Shown: positions 1 to 7,766, numbered from the stretch's first letter. The stretch: 8,075 nucleotides of DNA from JANRJY01 sp033763735 (GCA_033763735.1 JANRJY010000096.1:1-8075); one strand, 5' to 3'. Notes: generated by a model not told the origin, from the letters alone. Program-made: numbers and translations.

Positions 1-113
1 ACCACGGCATCAATCCTGAAGAATGGCTCTCCGCTGTCCTCAATCGCATCCATGAGCACCCGATTAACCAAATCCACAACCTCTTCCCTCATAACTGGAA
101 AAAAGCCGAATAG
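1..113 (+). CDS. IS66-family transposase (large subunit), C-terminal fragment cut by the window edge
   Basis: Reading from position 3, the + strand encodes HGINPEEWLSAVLNRIHEHP followed by INQIHNLFPHNWKKAE and a TAG stop at 111-113. The pattern GINPxEWLxxVLxRIxxHPIN followed by LLPHNW is the characteristic C-terminus of the IS66 transposase (TnpC, IS66 C-terminal domain), recognised from family knowledge. Only the last 36 residues are visible; the catalytic DDE domain and the accessory genes of the element would lie to the left, outside the window. The gene runs toward the RHS gene, so the two converge. The fragment cannot show whether the transposase is intact. Confidence in the family is high because both the protein motif and the adjacent terminal repeat agree. 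Confidence 0.9.
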   Translation, partial: HGINPEEWLSAVLNRIHEHPINQIHNLFPHNWKKAE

Positions 114-141
114 GGGGGAATGGGGTTCGTCGGAGGCTTAC
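114..141 (+). repeat. IS66 right terminal inverted repeat
   Basis: Read inward on the minus strand from 141, the sequence begins GTAAGCCTCCGACGAACCCC and continues CATTCCCCCC up to the transposase stop. A GTAAG start followed by a GC-rich stretch leading into a C run fits IS66-family termini. The left partner repeat is outside the window, so the exact repeat length cannot be measured here. Confidence 0.75.
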
Positions 142-204
142 ATTGTAACCGCCAGAGACTCTTCCGTCCGGATCAAGACCACCGGATTGTCTTTGGTACT
201 CAGC
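142..204 (-). pseudogene. Possible remnant of the RHS C-terminal toxin-domain reading frame, between its stop and the IS66 end
   Basis: Continuing the RHS frame past its TAA stop (205-207), the minus strand stays open for all 21 codons up to the IS66 boundary, giving AEYQRQSGGLDPDGRVSGGY and then N. The stretch is glycine-rich and looks like protein rather than random translation. Its GC content by hand count is 33 of 63, higher than most of the RHS gene. I infer that the original gene continued here, that IS66 inserted into it, and that the TAA is either a later nonsense change or the true end. Twenty-one open codons is weak statistical evidence, and the segment may simply be intergenic DNA. 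Confidence 0.35.
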
Positions 205-3200
205 TTAAATACCAGTATCGTCACCAATAACTGAAATTTCTTGATCTATTCCGTCCAAGTAATCATAAATGGTCCGGAAGATCTTTGAGTCATTATAGAG
301 AGTCATTACTCTATGTCTTAAAGCTTCTGATGCATCGTCATCTCCCCAAACAATGCGCATTCCATCAGGGTCAATGAAAACTAAAGGGTTATTAGCAACA
401 TAAGCATACGGAGAAATTGTATAGTAACTTTCCGCCATTGGATCCAAGGCATTCCACCTTCCAATCGCCGCATCATACCACCTTGCGCCATAATCACTCC
501 AGCCCAGCCCAAAATCATCATTGAGCTCCTTGCTATTGTACTGGTAGCCATTGTCCTTGGCGGCATCGTTCATCAGCCAAGGCCCATTGTGGTTTAAGCC
601 AAAAGGATAATAACCATTTTCTTGAATCACGTCATTGGTGCTAGAGATATTGGTCACATCAACAATACCATTACCGTTTTTGTCGGTAAAGGCAATTCGG
701 GAATTACCTAAATGATCCTTAATTGTATACTCTTTACGCCAGTTCAAGGTGTTATTTGTCTCCACGTTAAGATTGTAATATCGGCCTTCTGCATGATAAA
801 TGGCCTCCAAGCGGCGGTTGCCTGCTCCAACCTTACGGTATTCCAGACCGTTTATATAGTCTTGCTCATATTGTACTGTGGCTCCTACTTTCACGATTTT
901 GCGCAGTTTTGTCCCTCGAGAATCATAAACCCATTCTATGCGATTTCCGTTGCTGTAATTAATAACGCTTGGAAGGTTGAGGTAGTTGTATGAAATGGAG
1001 GTTATACCTTTATAAGAGTCACTTTTTAAATTACCATTGGCATCGTAGGTGTACCCAACTCCGCCACTACCAGGGTTAAATCCATGCTGGCGCTGATTAG
1101 AGGGAGCGGCATCAATTATAGTTGCTAAACGATTAGAGTTATTGGTATAAGAATACGTCAATTGGTCAATCTGCCCATAATTGCAAGAACTTGAAAAGTA
1201 ACCATTTCTTTGAAGAGAGGTGATGTTGCCACGTATGTCATAGGTTAAACTCTCGTTATAACGGTTAGTAGTTGAAGCAGTACCCGCTCCATTGATATCA
1301 AAATAAGTAGCTGAGCTTAAACGACTCAAATAATCATAATTAAAACTATAGGCTTGACGATCCCGTCCGCGAGTACGCCAAGCTATTTGACTAATATTTC
1401 CAGTTTTTTGCGCGCTTCCGGACAAGCCCGCTGTCGAAAATAATTGATCATAACGTAGTTCAAGATAGAACAAATCATTGTTTTCCGGAAAAGACTCACG
1501 AATTGCTGTACCTGGATTAGGCATATTTGGCGAGCATCCAGTTGGGAAGGTAATTGCCGACCCGGTATGGTTAGAATTATTAATTGATGTTAGCCAACCC
1601 ATGTTGTTGTACGAATAATCAACACTTTGTAGCCATGAGTATGTATTGTTTAAAAAAGTAGAGCCAAGATTTCTTTCAATTATTTGATCATAAAAATTAT
1701 AATTCTGTTCTGAAAGGTGCTGAGAGAATCCATCTAAATTAATAAAATAGTTTACTAAGCGCCCTCCATGGTCAAAGTGCCAATCATAGGTAATAGATCG
1801 ATTGCCAGTTGTTCCAGTGCTTCCTGGATTGTGATTTCGCAATTGCCGATATAAATTATCCGCAAAATCATATGAATTGCTATAGGATTCAGCTGTTGAG
1901 GAGTTAACATTTAAATAATTATTTCCTGATGAAGCAGAAATCCTGCCATAGGAATCATAGGTAAAATTAGTATGGAGCCAGCTGTTACCTCCATCCAAGA
2001 CTTTAAATTCGGATCGACGTATTTTACCAAGATACTGCGGATTAGAGACTAAATTTATTTGATTAACACCATCATGACCATCATAATAATTTTTTGATAA
2101 TGATTCAGAGAATAAGAAATTCAAATTTGGATCAGGAAGTCCCACAACGAATCCTGTTTCGATGGATCTACCATAGCTATCGTATTTGACACCAATAGAT
2201 TTGTTTTGTTGCAATAAGTTTCCATCTTGAGAAAAAACCAACAAATCCATATTATTGTATCGCATCAAAGATTCTGATGAGCCTGGAATTTTCTTTTTCA
2301 ACAAAAGATTGTCACCGCTGTATTCATATTTGTAAATTAACTCGCCAGAATTTACCGTTGCTCCTGGAGGAACAACGGTAATTAACCTATCCTTATCATC
2401 ATATTGTTGATAAGTATCTGCCGGATTAAATCCAGAGGTATTGGTTTGTCTGGTTAAAATTACTCTCCCCTTTTTATCAGTATAAGTAATAGTAACTCTA
2501 TTGTCAGGATCAATAATTTTTGTTTCATTCAAAGAGTTAACAGGATAAACTAACGAGGTTCCAGGCACTGTAAAAGTAATAGAATTTTTTCCATAAGTAG
2601 TAGTAGTTGTATGGCCGCTTGGGGGAGTCACGCCAATGACTCTATTTAGCGGGGAACTTTCATACTGATTTAGCGTGAAGTCAATTCCACCAGGATAAAA
2701 AAATCTACCATCATTATATCCCTGGTAGGGACGAGAAACCCTTATTAAGCGACCTTGATTGTCATATTCATAATTTGTAATTACATCAACTTTACCAAAA
2801 ACAGCACCATTGGCACCTTTAGTAGGATGATACTCGCGCAGAAGCTTTTGAATAGGGCGGCCTAAACCATCTAAATATTCTCTGATTGCCTTTTGTGAGA
2901 GAGTAACCTGCGTTGATACCTGGGCAAAACTGGTTATCGCTTCAATGTAATTTTTTGGATTTGATGTACCATGGTATTGATAAGTATAATTGGTTGTAAC
3001 GTTCCCATTCCTAGCGGAAACAGTTTTCAGGCGCATTAGCTTATCATAGAAATAGTTAGTCACTTGGCCATCTATATCGGTCAATGATGCCAATAGTCTA
3101 GAATTAGAGTAATAACTATATATCCAGTTAAAATTGCCGTACGTACGTTTTGTGAGTAGGCCTCTGTTCCATTCATAGCTCTCTGTTAACCAATTGGCCT

Positions 3201-6138
3201 TAGTAAACTGCTTGGGATAACCTTTAGCAGAAATATTATTGTTAGGATAATAAGAATTGATTGTGCCTTGGTGTATCCAATTTCCAGGTTGCAGTAATGC
3301 ATTTATCCAGGTTCTTTCATATTCATAAAAGCGGTATGGATAGGGATGATTATTAGCTGCAATTGTAGAAGGTAATCCGTTTGAATCAAAAAAGCTAAAC
3401 TCGATTCTATTTCCGCTTACCTGGACGCTATTAACCTCAGCAATAGTTTCAACCGGTGACCCAATCATATTTCGGGTAATCATTTCTGTACGGATATCGC
3501 TATTTTCCCAGTCAAACACATATTTGTTAATTATTTTATGTATTTTATTATCACTATTTACTGTTGTAATGCTAACAGGTTTCGTATGCCTTAAACCTGG
3601 ATCATAACTGTAAGTAGTTACTCTTTCAACTCCATCCTGAAGGATGCTATCTCTTTCAATTCTAAAAAAAGATTGCTTCAAAAAATACTGATTATAAGCC
3701 CAACCACCAGCTATGCCTATCGGAGTCGGAGGAATAGACGGAGGCACCACTCCTGCGAATAGTTTCCGATAACGAATAGGAGATGGTCCCAAGTAAGAAT
3801 AACCTAGAGAATTAACATCAGGTTCATGTTTGGTTTCACTTATTTTTGCACCTGTCTGTGTGTAAATAATTGTTTTTTTGGATTTACCATTTTTTATAGA
3901 GGGCGGGATAGGTTCTAATGGCAATCCACCTGATGGAAAACCTAAATCAGAATTGGTTTCTCGATAAAATTCATAAACTATTTTGCCATTATCTTTAAAT
4001 CTTTCTTCTACTAGCTTGTAGCCAATATGATAACCATCAAAATCCCCTAAAGGGACAATGGAGTAGGAATCAAAAAAAAGAGTTAGAAACAATCCATTCA
4101 CAGCGTAAATAGAAGCATATTGTGGAAGTTGATTTAAGATACCACTAGATTTTCCATCTGGCATATTATAAAAATATTCTTTTTCAATTGGCATGCCTCC
4201 AGATAAATTCTCGCTTGAGATAATCTTTTTTATGCGGAGTCCGCCAACGATCTTTTGAGGATCTTGAGTTTTATGGTGATCTATCCGAAATTTACCAACT
4301 CCATCACTAACAGTTAAGATAAACTTGTAAGCGGTTCCTGGGTTTATCTGACCAAAAACTTCTAAATCGTTGAAACTTAAGGATGGATGGTATTCCTTAG
4401 GATAAGGACTGTTTGGGTCATTTGAGCCAATCATATTTGCTGAGAACGCTCCAACTAAAAAGTTGTCCGATAATCTTCTTACCTCTAAGTAATAATCAAT
4501 ATTATAAGTGCTGCTACTTGAATAACAGGGATCATATCGAGTCTCCTCAAAAAAATTAATGTCATATATATCGCAAAATATAAAAGATTCATCTTTTTGA
4601 ATTTGTGTAAAAATTATTGTTTGTTCCTGTGTTGTATTTCCACAGCATGTACCCGTTGAATATGTTGGAGTACAATTTTCTAACTTAACTAGGTTTTCGA
4701 TTTCTAGATCTGGATCGGGATATATTACATTAGCACGATTGGCTTCAAACTCAAAACTTGTTTCGCCTCCAGTTGGATATTTGATCTTTTTTAGGACCCC
4801 ATACTTCATATATATTTCTTCTGACTCTCTTTTTGCGCCGCCATCAAATATCTGAATACCTCCACCAAAATTAGAAACATCTACTACGGATCTACCAGCA
4901 AAAAAGTTAAGATTATCATTGATATGGGCTCCGTTGTAAAAGCCCCAATGATCTATTGCTTTACTGCGACGATTTGGAAGGAATTGTTTGCCGTTAATGA
5001 GAGGGCCATCATAAGTAAATTCATACGCTGGTAAAAATAGCGAGTTGTCGCAACTTGTTTCTTTAAGATCAATTAACTTTAACTGCTTGTGGAAAGATCC
5101 TAGTGAAGGGTTATCAACAAAATAATCGTAATTAAAGTTGAATCTTTTACAAAAAGTTCCTTCGGTTATTTCGATTGTTTCTAATTTACTTGCAGTATTA
5201 CTTACTTGATAACCTGGTTCCATATCTTCTCGGGTACCACCAATAAAGGAAATAATGGCAGTACTTGTGGTGATGGAACTTAGTCTTTTGCCTGTAACAT
5301 CGGATACATTTAAGGGCGGTAGGTTACCACAATTAGTCGTAATTGGTGCATATCCAGTGTAATTATAAACTGTTTGAGTTTCACTACAAGAAGGTAATGT
5401 ATTTACACCATAAGTTTCGAGAGAATAATTTAAATTTATAGTATATTTTTGATCTGCTGAGCTTATGCTGCTTAAGTACCAGCTAGAGGGATATTCTTGA
5501 AATTGCAAAAAATTATTTCGCCAAATTTTAGTCATTTCTTTTACACCTTGGAACAAATAGCGAGTCCCCTCTGGGGTGAGAATTAAGAAATAGATGTCAA
5601 ATCCTGATATTCCAAATACTTGAATTTTAACATCACTTCTTTTGGTTTGAAGGCATTCGCCATTTTTATCAATTACAAATTTTCCTGTATAACCACTTAT
5701 GTTATAAGAAAATATGTCAGGCTCGTTATCTGCTAACAGATTTTCAACTGCCAGTAAATTTTTACTTTCTTCATCAGAGGTATGCAAATAACCATAGGAA
5801 TTAATTTCATCTGGGAGACCTAATACTGTCCTAGTAATTATTCCACCAGCATTTAAGCTCCAACCTAACCCAACCCAACTTGCATTTTCGTTGATTTTAA
5901 TTCCTGAGCCATGGTAATCTATGCTTATTGGTAAGTCAATTGGGCCCTCCTTAAGAGTGTAAATGGGGATGGAGATACTAGGTATTCCAGTAAATGCACT
6001 TACAGGAATATCTCCATATTTTCCTAATGATGCAGCGTTCGGTGCAGGCATAACTGCATCTTTAATAAAGTTGTTTTTAGGCTGGGATAAGCCAAGCAAA
6101 GATGACATTAAGAAAATAAGGAGATTAATATACTTCAT
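205..6138 (-). CDS. Secreted RHS/YD-repeat protein with RHS-associated core and a short, probably truncated tail
   Basis: This 1977-residue protein starts at ATG 6138 with a Sec signal peptide (lysine at 2, hydrophobic residues about 4-17, likely cleavage near 18-20), which supports the start. Residues 75-110 contain YHGSGIKINENASWVGLGWS and LNAGGIITRTVLGLPDE, a hallmark of the N-terminal part of Bacteroidota RHS proteins. Residues about 470-630 form a cysteine-containing insert (C489, C498, C499, C522, C538). From about 1020 to 1750 there are roughly sixteen YD-type units, for example NYEYDNQGRLIRV at 1122, NFTYDSYGRISAS at 1391 and GYTYDANGNLKSD at 1695. A segment around 1063-1200 with EYLDGLGRPIQ resembles DUF6443. 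The RHS-associated core spans about 1806-1927 (KDHLGNSRIAF, YYPFGL, GARWYDAAIGRWNALDP, NNPLVFIDPDGM). RHS proteins usually form a hollow shell enclosing a C-terminal toxin. Here the variable tail is only residues 1928-1977 and shows no complete toxin domain. No PAAR, VgrG or T9SS sorting domain is visible. It is probably co-transcribed with the M43-like gene upstream. Confidence 0.93.
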   Translation of the reverse strand: MKYINLLIFLMSSLLGLSQPKNNFIKDAVMPAPNAASLGKYGDIPVSAFTGIPSISIPIYTLKEGPIDLPISIDYHGSGIKINENASWVGLGWSLNAGGIITRTVLGLPDEINSYGYLHTSDEESKNLLAVENLLADNEPDIFSYNISGYTGKFVIDKNGECLQTKRSDVKIQVFGISGFDIYFLILTPEGTRYLFQGVKEMTKIWRNNFLQFQEYPSSWYLSSISSADQKYTINLNYSLETYGVNTLPSCSETQTVYNYTGYAPITTNCGNLPPLNVSDVTGKRLSSITTSTAIISFIGGTREDMEPGYQVSNTASKLETIEITEGTFCKRFNFNYDYFVDNPSLGSFHKQLKLIDLKETSCDNSLFLPAYEFTYDGPLINGKQFLPNRRSKAIDHWGFYNGAHINDNLNFFAGRSVVDVSNFGGGIQIFDGGAKRESEEIYMKYGVLKKIKYPTGGETSFEFEANRANVIYPDPDLEIENLVKLENCTPTYSTGTCCGNTTQEQTIIFTQIQKDESFIFCDIYDINFFEETRYDPCYSSSSTYNIDYYLEVRRLSDNFLVGAFSANMIGSNDPNSPYPKEYHPSLSFNDLEVFGQINPGTAYKFILTVSDGVGKFRIDHHKTQDPQKIVGGLRIKKIISSENLSGGMPIEKEYFYNMPDGKSSGILNQLPQYASIYAVNGLFLTLFFDSYSIVPLGDFDGYHIGYKLVEERFKDNGKIVYEFYRETNSDLGFPSGGLPLEPIPPSIKNGKSKKTIIYTQTGAKISETKHEPDVNSLGYSYLGPSPIRYRKLFAGVVPPSIPPTPIGIAGGWAYNQYFLKQSFFRIERDSILQDGVERVTTYSYDPGLRHTKPVSITTVNSDNKIHKIINKYVFDWENSDIRTEMITRNMIGSPVETIAEVNSVQVSGNRIEFSFFDSNGLPSTIAANNHPYPYRFYEYERTWINALLQPGNWIHQGTINSYYPNNNISAKGYPKQFTKANWLTESYEWNRGLLTKRTYGNFNWIYSYYSNSRLLASLTDIDGQVTNYFYDKLMRLKTVSARNGNVTTNYTYQYHGTSNPKNYIEAITSFAQVSTQVTLSQKAIREYLDGLGRPIQKLLREYHPTKGANGAVFGKVDVITNYEYDNQGRLIRVSRPYQGYNDGRFFYPGGIDFTLNQYESSPLNRVIGVTPPSGHTTTTTYGKNSITFTVPGTSLVYPVNSLNETKIIDPDNRVTITYTDKKGRVILTRQTNTSGFNPADTYQQYDDKDRLITVVPPGATVNSGELIYKYEYSGDNLLLKKKIPGSSESLMRYNNMDLLVFSQDGNLLQQNKSIGVKYDSYGRSIETGFVVGLPDPNLNFLFSESLSKNYYDGHDGVNQINLVSNPQYLGKIRRSEFKVLDGGNSWLHTNFTYDSYGRISASSGNNYLNVNSSTAESYSNSYDFADNLYRQLRNHNPGSTGTTGNRSITYDWHFDHGGRLVNYFINLDGFSQHLSEQNYNFYDQIIERNLGSTFLNNTYSWLQSVDYSYNNMGWLTSINNSNHTGSAITFPTGCSPNMPNPGTAIRESFPENNDLFYLELRYDQLFSTAGLSGSAQKTGNISQIAWRTRGRDRQAYSFNYDYLSRLSSATYFDINGAGTASTTNRYNESLTYDIRGNITSLQRNGYFSSSCNYGQIDQLTYSYTNNSNRLATIIDAAPSNQRQHGFNPGSGGVGYTYDANGNLKSDSYKGITSISYNYLNLPSVINYSNGNRIEWVYDSRGTKLRKIVKVGATVQYEQDYINGLEYRKVGAGNRRLEAIYHAEGRYYNLNVETNNTLNWRKEYTIKDHLGNSRIAFTDKNGNGIVDVTNISSTNDVIQENGYYPFGLNHNGPWLMNDAAKDNGYQYNSKELNDDFGLGWSDYGARWYDAAIGRWNALDPMAESYYTISPYAYVANNPLVFIDPDGMRIVWGDDDASEALRHRVMTLYNDSKIFRTIYDYLDGIDQEISVIGDDTGI
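208..357 (-). other. Variable C-terminal tail of the RHS protein after the DPDGM core end
   Basis: The 50 residues after the core (1928-1977) begin RIVWGDDDASEALRHRVMTL and end ISVIGDDTGI. In RHS proteins this position carries the variable toxin. The tail reads like a helical segment followed by a beta strand (about residues 1948-1973), which could be the first part of a domain. It vaguely recalls the start of RHS-tail metallopeptidase-like domains, but no HExxH or other catalytic motif is present. It could be a truncated toxin or an inert tail. Confidence 0.5.
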
Positions 6139-6179
6139 GGTTTGGAATTTTAACTTAAAATTTTTTAGATTCTTATAAC
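6139..6179 (-). other. 41-bp spacer between the M43-like gene and the RHS gene
   Basis: The spacer between the two same-strand genes is very AT-rich and has no recognisable terminator or TAnnTTTG promoter. It holds an AT-only inverted repeat, AATTTT at 6146-6151 and AAAATT at 6157-6162 with a 5-nt loop. That hairpin would be too weak to end transcription reliably. No strong Shine-Dalgarno precedes the RHS ATG (upstream bases on the minus strand are AAATTCCAAACC), as is usual in Bacteroidota. The short gap favours co-transcription. Confidence 0.6.
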
Positions 6180-7502
6180 CTAATCCTTGCTGATGATTAC
6201 TCGAATTACCTCAATTTTTTGTCCAACGAAGACATGGATAGAGTAAACTCCATTACTCCATTGCTCTGTATTTAGCAGTTCTAAATTCGTACCCTGATAT
6301 AATTTATTTTTTACTTTTAGGCATTCACGTCCTAAGGCGTCATACACAATGCATAAAAAATCAATATTTTCTGCTGAGTTTATTTCTAACCAGACCTGAT
6401 CTTCTGCAGGATTAGGGTAGGCCTTGACATCTAGAGAATTCACGAGGGACTCTTGGTTAAGTGAAATAAAATTTTTCAATTTATTAGATGTGATGGATAA
6501 ATCCTGCTTTCTGCATGAAGTTTCTTGTTTCGAAAGTTGGAATCGCGGGCCACCTTCAGCTAGGATAGAATGCATTCGATATTTTTGACCGATTGTAAAC
6601 ATATTAAGAAAACGATCGTCAGAATTATCCATGAAGTTCATCGTCATTTCCACCGGGAAATTACTACATAAGCTAATGTGTCTGTATTTAGGATTTCCAT
6701 AATTTGGAGCATTATGGATTGGAGTGTCATTGACAAAATCATCCGCGCAAGGCGAATCTTCTCTCCATAAATCATATAAACCTAAATAATTTCCAACAAG
6801 ATGTGTAAGGGTCTTTCCTTCATTATATGGAAACTGGGCTGTTCCAATGGTCCCAAAGAATCGATAATCAATAACAATACCATCAGTTTCAGATGGACCA
6901 CCTGGCATCTGTGCATAGCCACTTACAGTGTCATCTAAACGTACAACCCAAACATTAAGATAGTCTTTTGTAGACCATGGTGATACACCTCCTGTTTTTT
7001 CTGATTTCAATTTTTCGTCACCAGACCAATATAGCTTTTTGGTTGGAATAAATCTTAATCCAAACTCTTCTTTATTTCCTGATTTACCCGTGGCAATACA
7101 GAATTGTATTTCCGAATCCTCAGCCACTTTAGCAAAACCATTGATTATATTGGACTCATTTGGATAGCGTGTAGCTTTATTTGCAAAATCTCTATTTAAA
7201 GCGTCTAGTTGAGAATAAACTTGGTCTTCATCAGGGTATCTATCCCCGTCGACGTATAAAACATGAAAAACAATTGGGATAATAATTTTTTTAAACTTTA
7301 CTTTATTTTGAATTGACTTTATGTGCCGTTCTATCTGAGATTTTTGTTCTTTTATTTCTGATGAATTTTTTGTGATTTTTAAATTAGCTTTTTGAGTAGC
7401 ATAGGAGCGGATAAACTTTCCATTCTGCGCAAATACAAACCCGGAGAAAGACAAAAGAATTATAAGTAGATAACACTTCATTATTTTATTAGTTGTTTTC
7501 AT
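6180..7502 (-). CDS. Secreted M43 (pappalysin-like) family protein with degenerate zinc site and T9SS type A sorting domain
   Basis: The 440-residue product starts MKTTNKIMKCYLLIILLSFS, a signal peptide with likely cleavage after FVFA (residue 25). The second Met at residue 8 (7481) would also give a good signal peptide, so the start is uncertain by 7 codons. Residues about 30-70 are charged and helical, probably a propeptide. The M43 fold follows from IPIVFHVLY (75-83) through LDALNRDFA (99-107), YLNVWVV (181-187) and CADDFVNDTP (252-261) to the Met-turn region MNFMDNSDD (288-296) and NMFTIGQKYRM. The expected HExxHxxGxxH is HLVGNYLGLYD at 234-244: only the first His and the Gly remain, with Glu to Leu, His to Asn and His to Asp. 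Zinc-dependent proteolysis is therefore unlikely. Residues about 352-440 are a Por-type C-terminal sorting domain (AYPNPAEDQVWLEI, SNGVYSIHVFVGQ), predicting T9SS export and surface anchoring or release. It lies 41 bp upstream of the RHS gene. The fold assignment is strong, the role of the inactive domain unknown. Confidence 0.92.
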   Translation of the reverse strand: MKTTNKIMKCYLLIILLSFSGFVFAQNGKFIRSYATQKANLKITKNSSEIKEQKSQIERHIKSIQNKVKFKKIIIPIVFHVLYVDGDRYPDEDQVYSQLDALNRDFANKATRYPNESNIINGFAKVAEDSEIQFCIATGKSGNKEEFGLRFIPTKKLYWSGDEKLKSEKTGGVSPWSTKDYLNVWVVRLDDTVSGYAQMPGGPSETDGIVIDYRFFGTIGTAQFPYNEGKTLTHLVGNYLGLYDLWREDSPCADDFVNDTPIHNAPNYGNPKYRHISLCSNFPVEMTMNFMDNSDDRFLNMFTIGQKYRMHSILAEGGPRFQLSKQETSCRKQDLSITSNKLKNFISLNQESLVNSLDVKAYPNPAEDQVWLEINSAENIDFLCIVYDALGRECLKVKNKLYQGTNLELLNTEQWSNGVYSIHVFVGQKIEVIRVIISKD

Positions 7503-7613
7503 AAATTAATTTTTTAGCAAATAAGTATGGAGTATTTCTTGTAAGTAATCTCTAAATCTCAAGTATACACATGCTTTTTGATGGTACCATGCCTAAAGTT
7601 GATCTTTACGGCT

Positions 7614-7643
7614 ATTTGATTTATTTGCAATAAATAATCAAAT
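7614..7643. repeat. AT-rich stem-loop in the M43 upstream region
   Basis: ATTTGAT (7614-7620) is perfectly complementary to ATCAAAT (7637-7643). Inside, TTATT (7621-7625) pairs with AATAA (7629-7633) around a TGC loop, leaving a 3-nt bulge on the right side. The total is 12 base pairs with one small bulge. It lies 111 bp upstream of the M43-like ATG and just left of the higher-GC island. It could be a leader structure, an operator or the boundary of a small repeat. There is no U tract, so it is not a typical terminator. Confidence 0.45.
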
Positions 7644-7649
7644 TATGTC

Positions 7650-7766
7650 ATGAAGCCCATCTCGAAACTCCATCCAAAGCCCGTAAGTGGCGGATTTTGG
7701 CTTAGGCACAAAGTGAACAATTCCCAGCTTCTTAACTTTTTTTTTGCCACGTCAGTCAAAGTCTAA
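7650..7766 (+). CDS. Doubtful 38-residue open frame in a higher-GC island
   Basis: An ATG at 7650 opens a 38-residue frame beginning MKPISKLHPKPVSGGFWLRH and ending FFFATSVKV, with TAA at 7764-7766. I do not recognise it. The opposite strand over the same bases (7638-7751) is also open for 37 codons, starting RGKKKVKKLGIVHFVPKPKS and then reading ATYGLWMEFRDGLHDII, but lacks an ATG at its beginning. The open frames coincide with an island of about 49 percent GC (39 of 80 bases at 7651-7730). One strand may be a decayed gene fragment or the stretch may be a non-coding repeat. The chance that this exact + frame is a translated gene is low. Confidence 0.15.
   Translation: MKPISKLHPKPVSGGFWLRHKVNNSQLLNFFFATSVKV

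Larger units (their letters stand above)
1..141 (+). mobile_element. Right end of an IS66-family insertion sequence
   Basis: The element covers the transposase 3' end, a 28-bp tail after its stop, and the terminal repeat, which ends in GGCTTAC at 135-141. IS66 elements begin with GTAAG and end with its complement, and usually carry the transposase stop a few tens of bases from the right end, as here. IS66 elements generate 8-bp target duplications, so the outer base 141 predicts ATTGTAAC (142-149) as one copy of the duplication. The left copy is outside the window. The element lies just downstream of the RHS gene and probably interrupted its 3' region or the gene that followed it. Confidence 0.85.

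Noticed and set aside
167..186. TCCGG/CCGGA inverted repeat between the RHS stop and the IS66 end
   Set aside because: Only five base pairs with a 10-nt loop and no T tract on either strand. It is not a credible terminator.
52..234. 60-codon + strand open frame spanning the IS66 end
   Set aside because: It overlaps the recognisable IS66 transposase in another frame and runs across the terminal repeat. The product has no recognisable features.
381..566. 61-codon minus-strand open frame inside the RHS core
   Set aside because: It is an out-of-frame shadow of the conserved RHS core, Met-rich and without homology signals.
712..993. 93-codon + strand open frame
   Set aside because: It lies entirely antisense to the RHS YD-repeat/core region. 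Its Cys- and Ile-rich composition is typical of antisense translation.
5963..6178. 71-codon + strand open frame across the RHS start
   Set aside because: It is antisense to the RHS signal peptide and N-terminus and to the gene spacer, whose coding sense is clear.
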